A stretch of 64,000 bases of DNA. It comes from Amaranthus tricolor. Taxonomy: Eukaryota > Streptophyta > Magnoliopsida > Caryophyllales > Amaranthaceae. Positions 12,317 to 21,520 of the stretch are shown here, in pieces (within the stretch, counting starts at the first letter, position 1; every line of letters starts with the position of its first letter). The stretch is taken from NCBI RefSeq assembly GCF_026212465.1, contig NC_080058.1:497501-561500 (forward strand), in the 5' to 3' direction. The translations under genes and the position numbers were made by a program. A model generated the notes under the pieces. It was not told the origin of the DNA and made no database searches. It saw only the letters and a program-made list of their open reading frames with translations.

Positions 12317-14892
12317 TGTAGCACCCCGTAATTTATCGGGTTTAAGAAAATAACATAATAAAGTAAAATAAATATGTATTATTAAATTATATTATTTTAC
12401 ATAGATATTTACAAGAAATAAAGTGAGTTAAATTTTAACGGTAGCGAGTTTTATCGCGTACGAGGTTATCGCGTGACGTTTCTTTTCTATTTTAACAATA
12501 ATATAATAATTACTTAATTAGTTAATTAAATTTAAAAAAAAAATAAAAGTTAGGGAATTGAGGGGGGTGGCCGGTTGTGAGGGTGAATGGGAGGAGTTTT
12601 GTAACTCCTCTCATAATGGTGTGTTATGGCAATTTAAGTGGGTCTTACTCCTCTTTTAATTCCATAAGCCTCATTTGAATTCTCTTACCTTTCTAACCCT
12701 TGAAGTGAGTACAAAAAAAAAGTCAGAAAAAAAAAAACAAAAGTTCTCTTCTTTCCCTTTTCTCTTGTTTTCGGCATTACAAAAGAAAAAAAAAACTTTG
12801 TTGTTCAATCCAATCTTTTGTTCAAGGGGTAAGTTTAGTTGAATTGTTATTTATAAATTTTATTCATAAGATTTCTAAGGTGAAATATATTTTATGTATG
12901 ATGATATCCTATGACTTTTAGGAGGATTGAATATATTTTCTTTTATATATAATTTTCTCTACTAATCTTTTAATAAACTTCAATTTTGTTAAAAGGATTG
13001 AGTTATGTTTCTGATTTATATTCTTTAGCAAAGTTTAATTTTTTAAAAGAATTAAATTAATATTGATATTTAAATAAATTTCTTTTATGATTTACATTTC
13101 TCTAACTAAATTACAATTTGTTAGTAGGAATTTAAATGGTATGGATCAAGTAGTGTAGTCATCTAAGAATTTATAAATCCTTTAGCAAAATTGGATTTGC
13201 TTGAAGGATTGTGTATTTATAATAATATATATGTCTTGATTTAAGAAGGATGATTTTTGTTTTATGATTCTCTACAAAATTTTAATTTGTTAAGAGAATT
13301 AAGTATTTAATTTAATTATCATAATTTGTGGAGTTTTAAGTCTCTTGAAGATCTTATGGATGGGCCTATACTTTTTATTTTGATGACTCTTATGCTTTGA
13401 TGATGGGGTTTTTGTGTATGAATATATATAAAATAATATTAATAACAATAATAACGTAATGGGAGTTCCGGACAGCAGCTGCTGTCTCGGTATTGGTGTC
13501 GATTCGGAAACGTTAGTCGTTTCCGTTGTTGGTTTATGTATCCGATGCGTTAAAACAAAAACTCGTTTAACGCTTAAAATAATTGAAAATAGTAATTGGA
13601 TGTTAGAAATTATGAAATTTGGTACCCAAGGTAATTGACATGCTCCGAACGCAACGGCGAAGTCGGATTTTTCATTTGAATTTTCTAAACTGTCTAAATC
13701 GATCATTTAAGTTTCTGGTTCAAGTTTACAATTTGGAACCATTAGGAATTTGATGAAAACATTTAAAATTATCAAGTCTTAGTGATATCTTAGTGGTATG
13801 GAGTGGATTAAATGTGTAAACATGATCTAATATGTGATCGTTTTGTGTGTGTTATTTAGGACCTCGATTTATAAGAGGGCGAAATTTCTATTGTGATTGA
13901 GCAACGTGTGTTTGCAGCGTTTAAAGGTGCACGCTTAGACCATACTGTTTATGTGGTTGTGCAAGTAGTGTTGTTTTATTCCTAATTGATGTATTGTAAT
14001 TCACATAAGGATTAGACATCCCAAATAATTTGAAAGAAGTTAAAGTGGAAATTGAAAATTTGTATGTTCGTTACCCAAAGGGGTTAACGTTTGGTTTGAA
14101 TTATCATAATTATTGTTCCCATGGCAGTTTTGGATCATTACGGCCACCATGGGGGTATGCATACTTTAGCCTTTGGCGACCCGAACAGGATGGGCAACGT
14201 CTTAGGTCGATGGTTGCCTTGGGATTAGCTCTCCCAAGTGTATTCCACCAAATGGATTGGTTTTATACTTGAACGACCCGAACAGGACGGGCAACGTTAC
14301 AAGTTTGAAATTATCTAATAATGAATGGTTTATACTTGAACGACCCGAACAGGACGGGCAACGTTACAAGTTGGGATTAATTAATAATAAATGTATAGAG
14401 CCTATGCATGCTAGGATGAACTTTTTGCTTGTATTCAACCTGTTTGATATATGTATGAAGTCTCTGACGTGTATTGGTTGTTCTTTGGAACCTGCTACGT
14501 GTTATCATACGACGTGCAGTAGGTTGACTGCAGGTGGGGGCTGGAGTGAGGACTCAGCTTAGAACCCGTAATCATCAAGAATAAGTTATATTTTGTAATA
14601 AGTTTATAAGTCGAAATAACTCGGTTTATGAAACGAAAGATTATGACAATTTTCTTTTTATTTCGTACAATTTTTTAGCTAGTCTAGAGGCCGGTAGGAT
14701 CTCGAGTTGTATGTAAAGGCTTCCGCTGACTTGTTTTCCTTGTTTGGCGTTGTTTTCCTGCGTTGACCATATTTCTTTACCGTTGGAACGTTGACGATCC
14801 GAGTGAAAAATGAATTTTTAGTGTCTGTTTGTGAACCGGGATCATGTTTTCATATGATTTTTTTTCCGGGTCACTTAAACCGGGCCGTTACA
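12317..14892. mobile_element. Solo LTR (2.58 kb), probably Ty3/gypsy, in B'1
   Basis: Begins TGTAGCACCCCG and ends GGGCCGTTACA, the TG...CA ends of an LTR, and is flanked by a perfect 5-bp duplication CATAA (12312-12316 and 14893-14897). Removing it restores the kinase sequence seen in B3. It has no reverse transcriptase or integrase, and no second LTR, so it is best read as a solo LTR left by LTR-LTR recombination. The TGTAACACCCCG-type end (seen in the copy at 34496) and long size suit a chromovirus-type Ty3 element; the family is inferred. Confidence 0.8.
14262..14372. repeat. 67-bp tandem repeat inside the solo LTR
   Basis: Two nearly identical modules, starting at 14262 and 14329, contain CGACCCGAACAGGACGGGC; a third diverged copy of the core lies at about 14178. 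The same array is present in the unit 2 LTR around 36432-36540. Confidence 0.75.
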
Positions 14893-15012
14893 CATAAGTT
14901 CCCAACACGAGAGTTGTCACATGAGTTTCCTCAATGTCGATGGCTTTTGAAGTCCCAAAATCTGAAACTTTTGCTTTAAATTTATCGTCTAAAAGTATAT
15001 TTGCGGACTTAA

Positions 15013-15869
15013 AGTACCCCGCCGACGCATACGCAGCTGTACTCGAGCACTCGGGAATTCAGTCGGATGCGTGGAGGGCTTCTGTGCCACTCATATGCTT
15101 TGACATAGTCGAGGTTCGTCTACCTAAGCGTGTACTACGCCAATATGGGTTGGTACTGGGCATTCCACCACCTTGCGACACTGAACCCGAGTTGCACCTC
15201 AATTCGCGCAAGGGTCAAGGTACGAAGAACTGGAGCGAGATTAACGGGGGCCACGTCGCTCATTGGGATCATCGGCTGGAACTGCTAGCCCAAGATGCGC
15301 CAATCGATGCTGCTGGCGCACCTACTACCGCCGACTACATATCAATGTTCCTCTCCATCACTAGTCGATGGATGACACCACGAGGTATCATTGCTACATC
15401 ACAGTATGCACCTGCTGCGCCAACGATGACCCAATTTGTAAATACTCTTCTATATTTAATTGTTTAAACTACAACTTACATAATATAATATTATTTTAAC
15501 TAACTATTGACTGCAGGCACAAGGTGTGCAGCCGTGATCCGCTCTAGCCACGAAGAGCCGGTTTGGGAGATTGCGCAAGGCATACTCCTTGGCACACAGT
15601 TCTAGAACTTCATTCCGGAAGTTGCTGAGGAGGCATCACCGGCTACTGGCGAGGTGTGCGTCTCGTCTCCTCCTCAAAACGTTCATTTGAAGGAGAGGGA
15701 CTTGTCATACCCCGACGATGGTGCGGGGACCTCCCAGGCTGGGCCATTCCATCCATCACAATACCAGTCACCTTCCCTCCCAGATCGACACACGAACGCC
15801 TCTTACTATCATATGAGGCGTAGGAGACCATCTCAATTACATAGGGTGGAAGAGGGTGATGAGGGTTAG
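15013..15869 (+). pseudogene. Plant mobile domain (MAIN-like) protein fragment
   Basis: The open frame to 15437 encodes RLPKRVLRQYGL, IPPPCDTEPELH and an AHWDHRLELLA stretch, which I recognise as the C-terminal half of the plant mobile domain (as in MAIN/MAIL1 and many transposon proteins). A donor at 15438 and an acceptor ending at 15516 frame a short intron. The following piece reads HEEPVWEIAQGILLGTQF, then TAG, then a Pro/Ser-rich and Arg-rich tail to 15869; it is also out of phase with the first piece. The N-terminal half is absent. Not functional. The better-conserved base composition (GC-richer than its surroundings) marks it as coding-derived. Confidence 0.6.
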
Positions 15870-16154
15870 AGTTGTATATATTTTGATTGGCATATGTATA
15901 TGTTGAACATTTGTATCATATTAAACATTTGTATATATTCTATTGTGTACATAATGTTTATTAGTTTATTATAGTCTCAATCCATTGACTTATGAATGCT
16001 TGGATTTTTGGCGATGAATCATCCCGCCTATAACATACATTGACTTGTAATAACTTATGATGATGTCTTTATTGCAAATAAATCAAATAAAAAAAATTTG
16101 ACCTTATTTGACCTGGTATGTGAACAAAAGAAGCCCTGGTCAAACAGGGTCAAT

Positions 16155-16185
16155 CTTTGTTCGCAGTTACTAACTGCGAACAAAG
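16155..16185. repeat. Perfect 31-nt palindrome
   Basis: Arms CTTTGTTCGCAGTTA and its exact complement around one central C. A second, imperfect GTTCGCAGTTAGTTACTGGGAAC lies just downstream near 16213. Both are flanked by TTTGACC/GGTCAA sequences. Present again at 38325-38355. Confidence 0.9.
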
Positions 16186-16542
16186 TATTGACTTTTTTTG
16201 ACCACTCACTTTTGTTCGCAGTTAGTTACTGGGAACTAATCCAGACCTCAGCTTTGCGATTGAAGGCGCTTATTTTTGAAAATAAATTTTATCAAAGCTT
16301 ATTCTTTAATTTTTTTTTACTAAAGTAGCTTATTCATTTCAAATTTTCAAATTAAAGCCCAACCGACAATACTAAAAATGTACTGGGCTTGGTCGTGGTC
16401 CACGAGCATTTACTGTACCCGCGAACTTGTGAAAATTTGAAAAAAATAAGACAAATAAACAACTTATTTCCCAAAATAAGCTCCGTGAAAACTTATTTCC
16501 CAAAATAAGCGTCCGTACATCCAAACCAGTGGTTTGGATAAG

Positions 16543-16622
16543 TCGCTGTTAGTAACAGCGAATGAGGAAAAAAAAAAATAAAAACCCCAAAGTCGCTGTT
16601 AGTAACAGCGACTTTGGGGTTT
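16543..16622. repeat. Two perfect palindromes, 19 nt and 41 nt
   Basis: TCGCTGTTAGTAACAGCGA at 16543-16561, and the same core embedded in a longer perfect palindrome at 16582-16622 with 20-nt arms (left arm AAACCCCAAAGTCGCTGTTA). The unit 2 counterpart (38713-38770) keeps the first but has lost 21 nt from the tip of the second. Confidence 0.9.
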
Positions 16623-17043
16623 ATATTTTTTCCAGTCCTTCTTCCTCATTTCAGTTCGCGCATTACTTCAATTTTTACGATTTCTTCTTCTTCATTCCTT
16701 CATTTAAATCCATTCAATCCTTCAACTAAAGTCATCAAATTTGAAGTTTGTACCACTAATTAGTTCTGTAATATTCCTACATCGACCTAAGGTTTTTTTT
16801 TTTGTGTTTTTTTATCATATTTTCGAAAAATTAGAGTTTATTTTTCAATTTTGGTTTTACTGAATTTTAATCAACTTTCACATTAATGTAGGTTCAAAAG
16901 CTTGCAATTAACTAATTTTTGTTGATCTACAGCTTATTGAGGTACGTTTTTATTTTAAATTTTGTTTGTTCGAGAATTTGTTATTGAATTTAAATTGTAT
17001 AGTGGTCATATATTTATGAACATGATGGTGATGTTGAGTTTGT

Positions 17044-17352
17044 ATGTGCGTTGTAGAAATGGATTTATTTCGTGTGACCGTTGTATGCTTTTGGAATGGT
17101 TATATTCGATCAACTAGTAACAATGTTAAGTATGTTGGGGGAAGACGTAAACTGTTTGCATGCAACTCATACATGGATTTGAATGAATTTAAACTTTTTA
17201 TATGCTCTAAGATTGGCACTGACACTACAAGAAGTACTGTTAATTTAAGTTTTAAGTACAATATGAGTGGAGATTTGTTAGCTTTTCCGGTTGAGGATGA
17301 GGAGGCTATAGCTTTTCCGGCAATAATACCTTATGTTACCTTTAAAAATTGA
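17044..17352 (+). pseudogene. MuDR-type transposase N-terminal fragment
   Basis: About 102 codons resembling the N-terminal region of plant MuDR transposases: a start (TVVCFWNG), YVGGRRKLFACN, MDLNEFKLFICSKIGTD, STVNLSFKYN and DLLAFPVEDEEAI. It stops at 17350-17352; no zinc finger, MULE catalytic core or SWIM domain follows. Only a degenerate tail with TTTTCTAAATTACC remains before the next palindrome. Repeated at 39194-39502. Confidence 0.6.
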
Positions 17353-17519
17353 TTGAAAAGAAGAAGAATGATGCAAAATGGGTATAATGAAGTATGGGAA
17401 ATGATGGAGCTATTTATAGAACATCATTACAACGGCTATTTTCACGTTCCTAACGGCTATTTTTCTAAATTACCAACGGCTACTTTAGTTCTCCAAAAAA
17501 AAAAAAAATTAAAGGTTAA

Positions 17520-17590
17520 AGTCGCTGTTACTAACAGCGACTGAATGAGTTGACTGGTCAACTCCTTAAGTCGCTATTAGTAACAGCGAC
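17520..17590. repeat. Palindrome cluster at right end of the Mutator remnant
   Basis: GTCGCTGTTACTAACAGCGAC (21-nt core split here for length: GTCGCTGTTA, C, TAACAGCGAC) lies at 17521-17541, a GAGTTGACTGGTCAACTC palindrome at 17547-17564, and an imperfect TCGCTATTAGTAACAGCGA at about 17571-17589. Unit 2 counterpart starts at 39670. Confidence 0.8.
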
Positions 17591-17605
17591 TAAAGGAGTT
17601 GGCCA

Positions 17606-18191
17606 GTCAAGGTTATTATCCAAAAAAACAAAACTAACGGATCAAAATTTTAATTCCCCGCCTCTAATTTGTAATCATACTCTTAATTGGAAATCGGTTT
17701 TAGTTCAGTCAGAGCATATGTCATTTTTTCGGATAAGATCCTGGGTTGGATCTACCGAAAAAACAACTATACTCTTACCACTAAGTCACTTTTTTATTTT
17801 TCTATTGCAATCAAAACGAGTAGTGGAATGTAGTATTATTAGAAAAGTATAAAGTAGTTACACTAGCATTAGGTTGTTAATGTGAGAAAGATCATTATAA
17901 AGGTCTGTGATTGGGTGTTTCTACAATGGACCAGTTTTTCTCCATGGGTCTTACTAATTATAGATTTTGCAGAAGACGAAATTGATAGCGTGGTTGAAGG
18001 GGAGAAGAGAAGACTTGGAAAAGTTGCCAAGACTTTCGACTCAATTCTTTTTGATAAAAATTAGTTGATTAGAGCTCCCAAGATGTAGAAACACTCAGAT
18101 AATAGTCTTTGGAAAAAAAATAAAAACTTTACATACCTGCATAGTTTGGAGTTGGACCAACCATCATTTTATAAGTATAAGGAATAAATTT
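17606..18191. other. C1 upstream region
   Basis: Non-coding, AT-rich. It contains small frames only. The part 17606-17880 is homologous to a relic at 43646-45070 with no C gene behind it. TTTATAAGTATAAGG lies about 20 bp before the first ATG, too close for a usual TATA box unless a downstream ATG is used. Confidence 0.5.
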
Positions 18192-20560
18192 ATGCAATAC
18201 AAACATAAAACAATGATAATATCACTGTTTTTGCTGTTGTTGAAGCTGCAATCACTATTACAGCTAACTGTTTCTTCATCCTCCTTGAAGAGAACTTCAC
18301 CTATTGCAAAGCCTAATTGCTCAGATCATTGTGGTAATGTCAGGATTCCACATCCCTTTGGGATTGGTGCTGGCTGCTATTATAATGAATCCTATGCAAT
18401 CATTTGTAACACTTCTTTTTCTCCCCCTAAACCATTCTTGTATCATTTTAATCTTGAGATATTGGACATAAATTGGTCTGGCAGAAATTCACAAGGACAC
18501 GCACTTAGTGATGAGGAGGAAGCTGTGCAAATTCTTTTAGTGGGGAACATCCTTCAAAATATATGTAGAAGTCATGGTGGTGATGCTACTGAGTCGGTTG
18601 ACCTCCAAAATAGTCCGTATCGCTATTCAAGACGGCATAATGTTTTTGCAGTGAGCGGCTGTGGTGTTAATGCTGTATTGAAGAATAGGGATGGGGATAT
18701 TGTGACTGGATGTGCTTCAATGTGCATGAATGATACTTCTATGACAAAAAGTAGCAACTATTTTGGGATTGAAGGCTGCAAGGCTACCCTTGATGAAAAT
18801 ATAGAAAGAGATCTTGATTTTTATGAGATTGTGTCGAGTTCCCAGACTTGCAATGTGGCTGCAGGCTTGCTTCATATTCACTCCATGATAAATTTCTCTG
18901 GGAATATTTCAAGTCCTAAATTATTTCCAACGGTATTAGAATGGAGAACTGTTGATATTGCACCATCTGATACTTTTTCTTGTGTTGACTACCAAGACGG
19001 CACTCAAAGCTGTTCGTGTTCGGACTACCACGGCTATGTAGGAAACCCTTATCTTCCGAATGGATGCCAATGTAAGTTCCCTAGTAACATTTTATGTGTT
19101 CTTTATAACCAATTGTTCTTCTTCAGAACAAAAAAGTTGATTAATTCTGTATTGTTGTAGTGGTGAAAGAATGCCAGAAGTGCAAATATGGTTGTTTTTT
19201 GAATGAAACAACTAGAGCTGGTTATTATTATTGTGAGAAGCATCATTTGCATAAACGGTCATCTATTCTTGGTAAGTACTTTGAAAGTTACTAAAATTTT
19301 CCCAATTCGCTCACTGAAAATAAAAATGGAATTGCTCAAACTGTCACCTGGTCACACTCAAAAGCCCTTCTCGATGTTAATATGTATATGGTACTTATTT
19401 CAGGATTCAGCATAAGCACAGGATCCGTGATTTTACTCCTAGGTTGTTATTGGCTTTACAGATTTGGAAAAAGGATAAAAGCAGTTAAGCAAAAAGCTAA
19501 ATACTTTAAGAGAAATGGTGGTTTACTATTGCAGCAGCAAATATCTTCTAGAGATGGTGTTGTTGATAAAACTACAATTTTTACTCTCAGCGAGTTGGAG
19601 AAAGGGACGAACAATTTTAGTGAAGACAGAATACTTGGCCAAGGAGGACAAGGTACCGTCTACAAAGGAATGTTAGTGGATGGAAGCATTGTTGCCATTA
19701 AGAAGTCTAAAGTGGTTGACAAGAACCAGTTGGAACAATTTATTAATGAATTGGTTATTCTTTCTCTTGTCAATCACCGGAGTGTGGTCAAATTACTGGG
19801 ATGTTGTTTAGAGACAGAAGTTCCATTGCTTGTTTATGAGTTCATCGTAAATGGAACATTGTACCAACATCTTCATGACCCAAGTGAAGATTTTCATATT
19901 ACTTGGAAAATGCGCTTACAAATTGCTTCCGAATCAGCTAGTGCTCTAACATATCTACATTCTTCTGCTTCTGCTCCAATATATCATAGAGACATTAAGT
20001 CCTCCAATATACTTTTAGATGACAAATACAGGGCAAAAGTTTCAGACTTTGGAACTTCGAGGGCTATTACCATTGAGCAAACACATGTTACGACATGTGT
20101 TCAAGGCACATATGGTTATTTGGATCCCGAGTATTTTCAATCAAATCAGTTTACTGAAAAAAGTGATGTTTATAGTTTTGGAGTAGTTCTTGTCGAACTC
20201 TTAACAGGGAAAAAACCGGTTTTCCCCACTACATCTGGTGGGTGGATGAGCTTGGCTACTGAATTCCTCTTTCAAATGGAAAATTCTTGTCTGTTAGATA
20301 ATTTGGACCCTCGAATTTCTGAAGAGGCCAAGAAAGATGAGTTAATAGCAGTTGCTAACCTTGCAAGGCAATGCCTGAATATGAATGGAAAACAGCGGCC
20401 CACAATGAGAGAAATCGTTGTCCTACTTGAAGCAATCAGATCTCCCCATATGTCCAAGCCAACAGCATCAAAATGTTCAAAGAGCGAGTTTGTGATCATG
20501 GAGTATAATAGTCCTTATAATATAGACAGTGAAGGCATGCCACTAATTTCTGGTAACTGA
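18192..20560 (+). CDS. WAK-like receptor kinase C1 (three exons, 715 aa)
   Basis: Exons 18192-19071, 19161-19271 and 19404-20560; all introns GT-AG, phase 1, total 2148 nt. ATG 18192 is used; a second in-frame ATG follows seven codons later and would also leave a good signal peptide (Leu-rich to about residue 30). The GUB_WAK domain opens with [17 protein letters not shown] (about residue 43). Exon 1 ends with the WAK-typical [10 protein letters not shown]. Exon 2 encodes ECQKCKYGC and YYYCEKHH. After one membrane helix the kinase has GQGGQG (409-414), Lys430, HRD Asp about 527, DFGTS about 545. The activation segment [20 protein letters not shown] is intact. Compared with C2 the C-terminal tail lacks about 17 codons (the TTFFDCSS region). 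Likely a working membrane receptor kinase; ligand unknown. Confidence 0.92.
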
Positions 20561-21458
20561 CAGTGAAAGGTACTTCTTGATCACTTAATCTATAGTGATT
20601 CTATGGAAGTTTCTCATGGACATGGGACAATTGCGACACCACTAGAAAATGTCGAGAATAAAAGTGGATCCAAAAGAATTGATTAAAAGAAGGGTTGAAA
20701 AATCAATTTGGATGTTTTCCGGAGGAAAAAGCAGGGTTTGGTTTCCTTGATGGCCATAGCCCACAGGAAAGCTGATTTGACTTCGGCTGTTGATCTGATG
20801 CCAAATTTGTTATTTCAATTACGATTATTGCTCTGTTTTAGGAGTAGGATCTAATGTGTATAATTGTAATTATGTACTATAAATAATCACAAATTACATT
20901 AGTTAGTTAAATTCAATTCACATTTTTAGTCGAATCCTTATGATCTTTCTATAATCTCTATTCTTTCCCCAAAATCCCAAAACACACACTGTAAGTCATT
21001 AAAGCTAAAGAAAGTTTTTGTTTTATCAATAAAATAAAAAGGGTAGGTGTGGATGTAACTCACACTGAGTGAACCATGTTAGTTTTGTTATCTTGCTTTA
21101 TTGATTAATTGTTTGCACAATTTCTCGATTTTCCATTAAGGTTTCTAATTTCAAATTATCCTCGATTTAATTAGGGGCTCTAATCAATTACCTTAGGCTT
21201 ATTAGGTGATGTAATTCATAGACCACCAAGTAATCAATACTCTTCCTATGTCCTTAATTTTCTTAATTATAAGCAGCAGTGAAAGACACGGGTTGAGAAA
21301 TGCGATGATTTGGAATAGTCTTAAGGATTCAAGTCTTTGTATTAAATAAGAAAAGGAAAATAGGAGACCCGCGTAACATCAATTTATTATCCTTTGAAAA
21401 GTCATAACTGACTACTTTAAAAGTAATTTGTTGCTAATTATATTGTAAGGGAGGGAGA
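20561..21458. other. Intergenic C1 to A2
   Basis: C 3' flank from 20571, which also occurs after C2 (43086-43505) and again before A3 (45074-45490), then A upstream DNA (about 21000-21458), also present before A3 (about 45500-45973). No gene seen. Confidence 0.65.
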
Positions 21459-21466
21459 ATAAATAC
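21459..21466 (+). promoter_or_regulatory. TATA-like element of A2
   Basis: ATAAATAC lies 55-62 bp before the A2 ATG inside GGGAGGGAGAATAAATACTC. The same element precedes A3 at 45974-45981. In A1 the hAT insertion has replaced it. Position suits a plant core promoter; no other support. Confidence 0.45.
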
Positions 21467-21520
21467 TCCTAATAGAGAAAACATTAAGAAATCTGTACAA
21501 TACAAACATACACACTCGTG

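Larger units (their letters stand above)
11612..15012 (-). pseudogene. B' kinase-exon fragment 1, split by a solo LTR
   Basis: A second, truncated copy of the B kinase exon lies directly upstream of B1 exon 2. Minus-strand kinase sequence from the C-terminal tail (stop near 11816) up to the activation segment occupies 11816-12311 and resumes at 14898-15012 after a 2.6-kb LTR. It ends abruptly at the codons just before the HRD region, joined to Mutator-like DNA at 15013. It has AGA where B1/B2 carry the TGA stop. It has its own defects: a TAA near 12100 and a rearranged DPEY region. The join at about 11610 places B 3' flank next to B intron 1, so it arose from a partial local duplication that displaced B exon 1. 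Confidence 0.8.
15013..17605 (+). mobile_element. Mutator-like element remnant with PMD and MuDR pieces
   Basis: Block between the broken B'1 fragment and the C1 upstream region. It carries a plant mobile domain fragment (15013-15869), an array of perfect short palindromes, and a MuDR N-terminal fragment (17044-17352). Plant mobile domains and MuDR proteins occur together in plant Mutator-like elements. No catalytic MuDR domain and no terminal inverted repeats are visible; the left end is probably lost. The right limit is set where homology to the relic region at 43646 begins. Repeated at 37183-39756. Confidence 0.6.

Noticed and set aside
13299..13706. 135-codon minus-strand frame inside the solo LTR (also 35469-35876) and small frames at 14030-14562
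   Set aside because: They lie entirely inside an LTR, have no recognisable domain, and one is made of the 67-bp tandem repeat.
16098..16328. Short + frame with Leu/Phe-rich end
   Set aside because: It runs across the palindromes; no family resemblance.
16155..17590. Possible CRISPR-like or regularly spaced repeat array
   Set aside because: The palindromes are irregularly spaced, differ in core and lie in a plant transposon; there are no spacers or cas genes.
20561..21520. A separate gene in the C-to-A spacer
   Set aside because: The spacer is repeated three times in the window but no frame is conserved among the copies.
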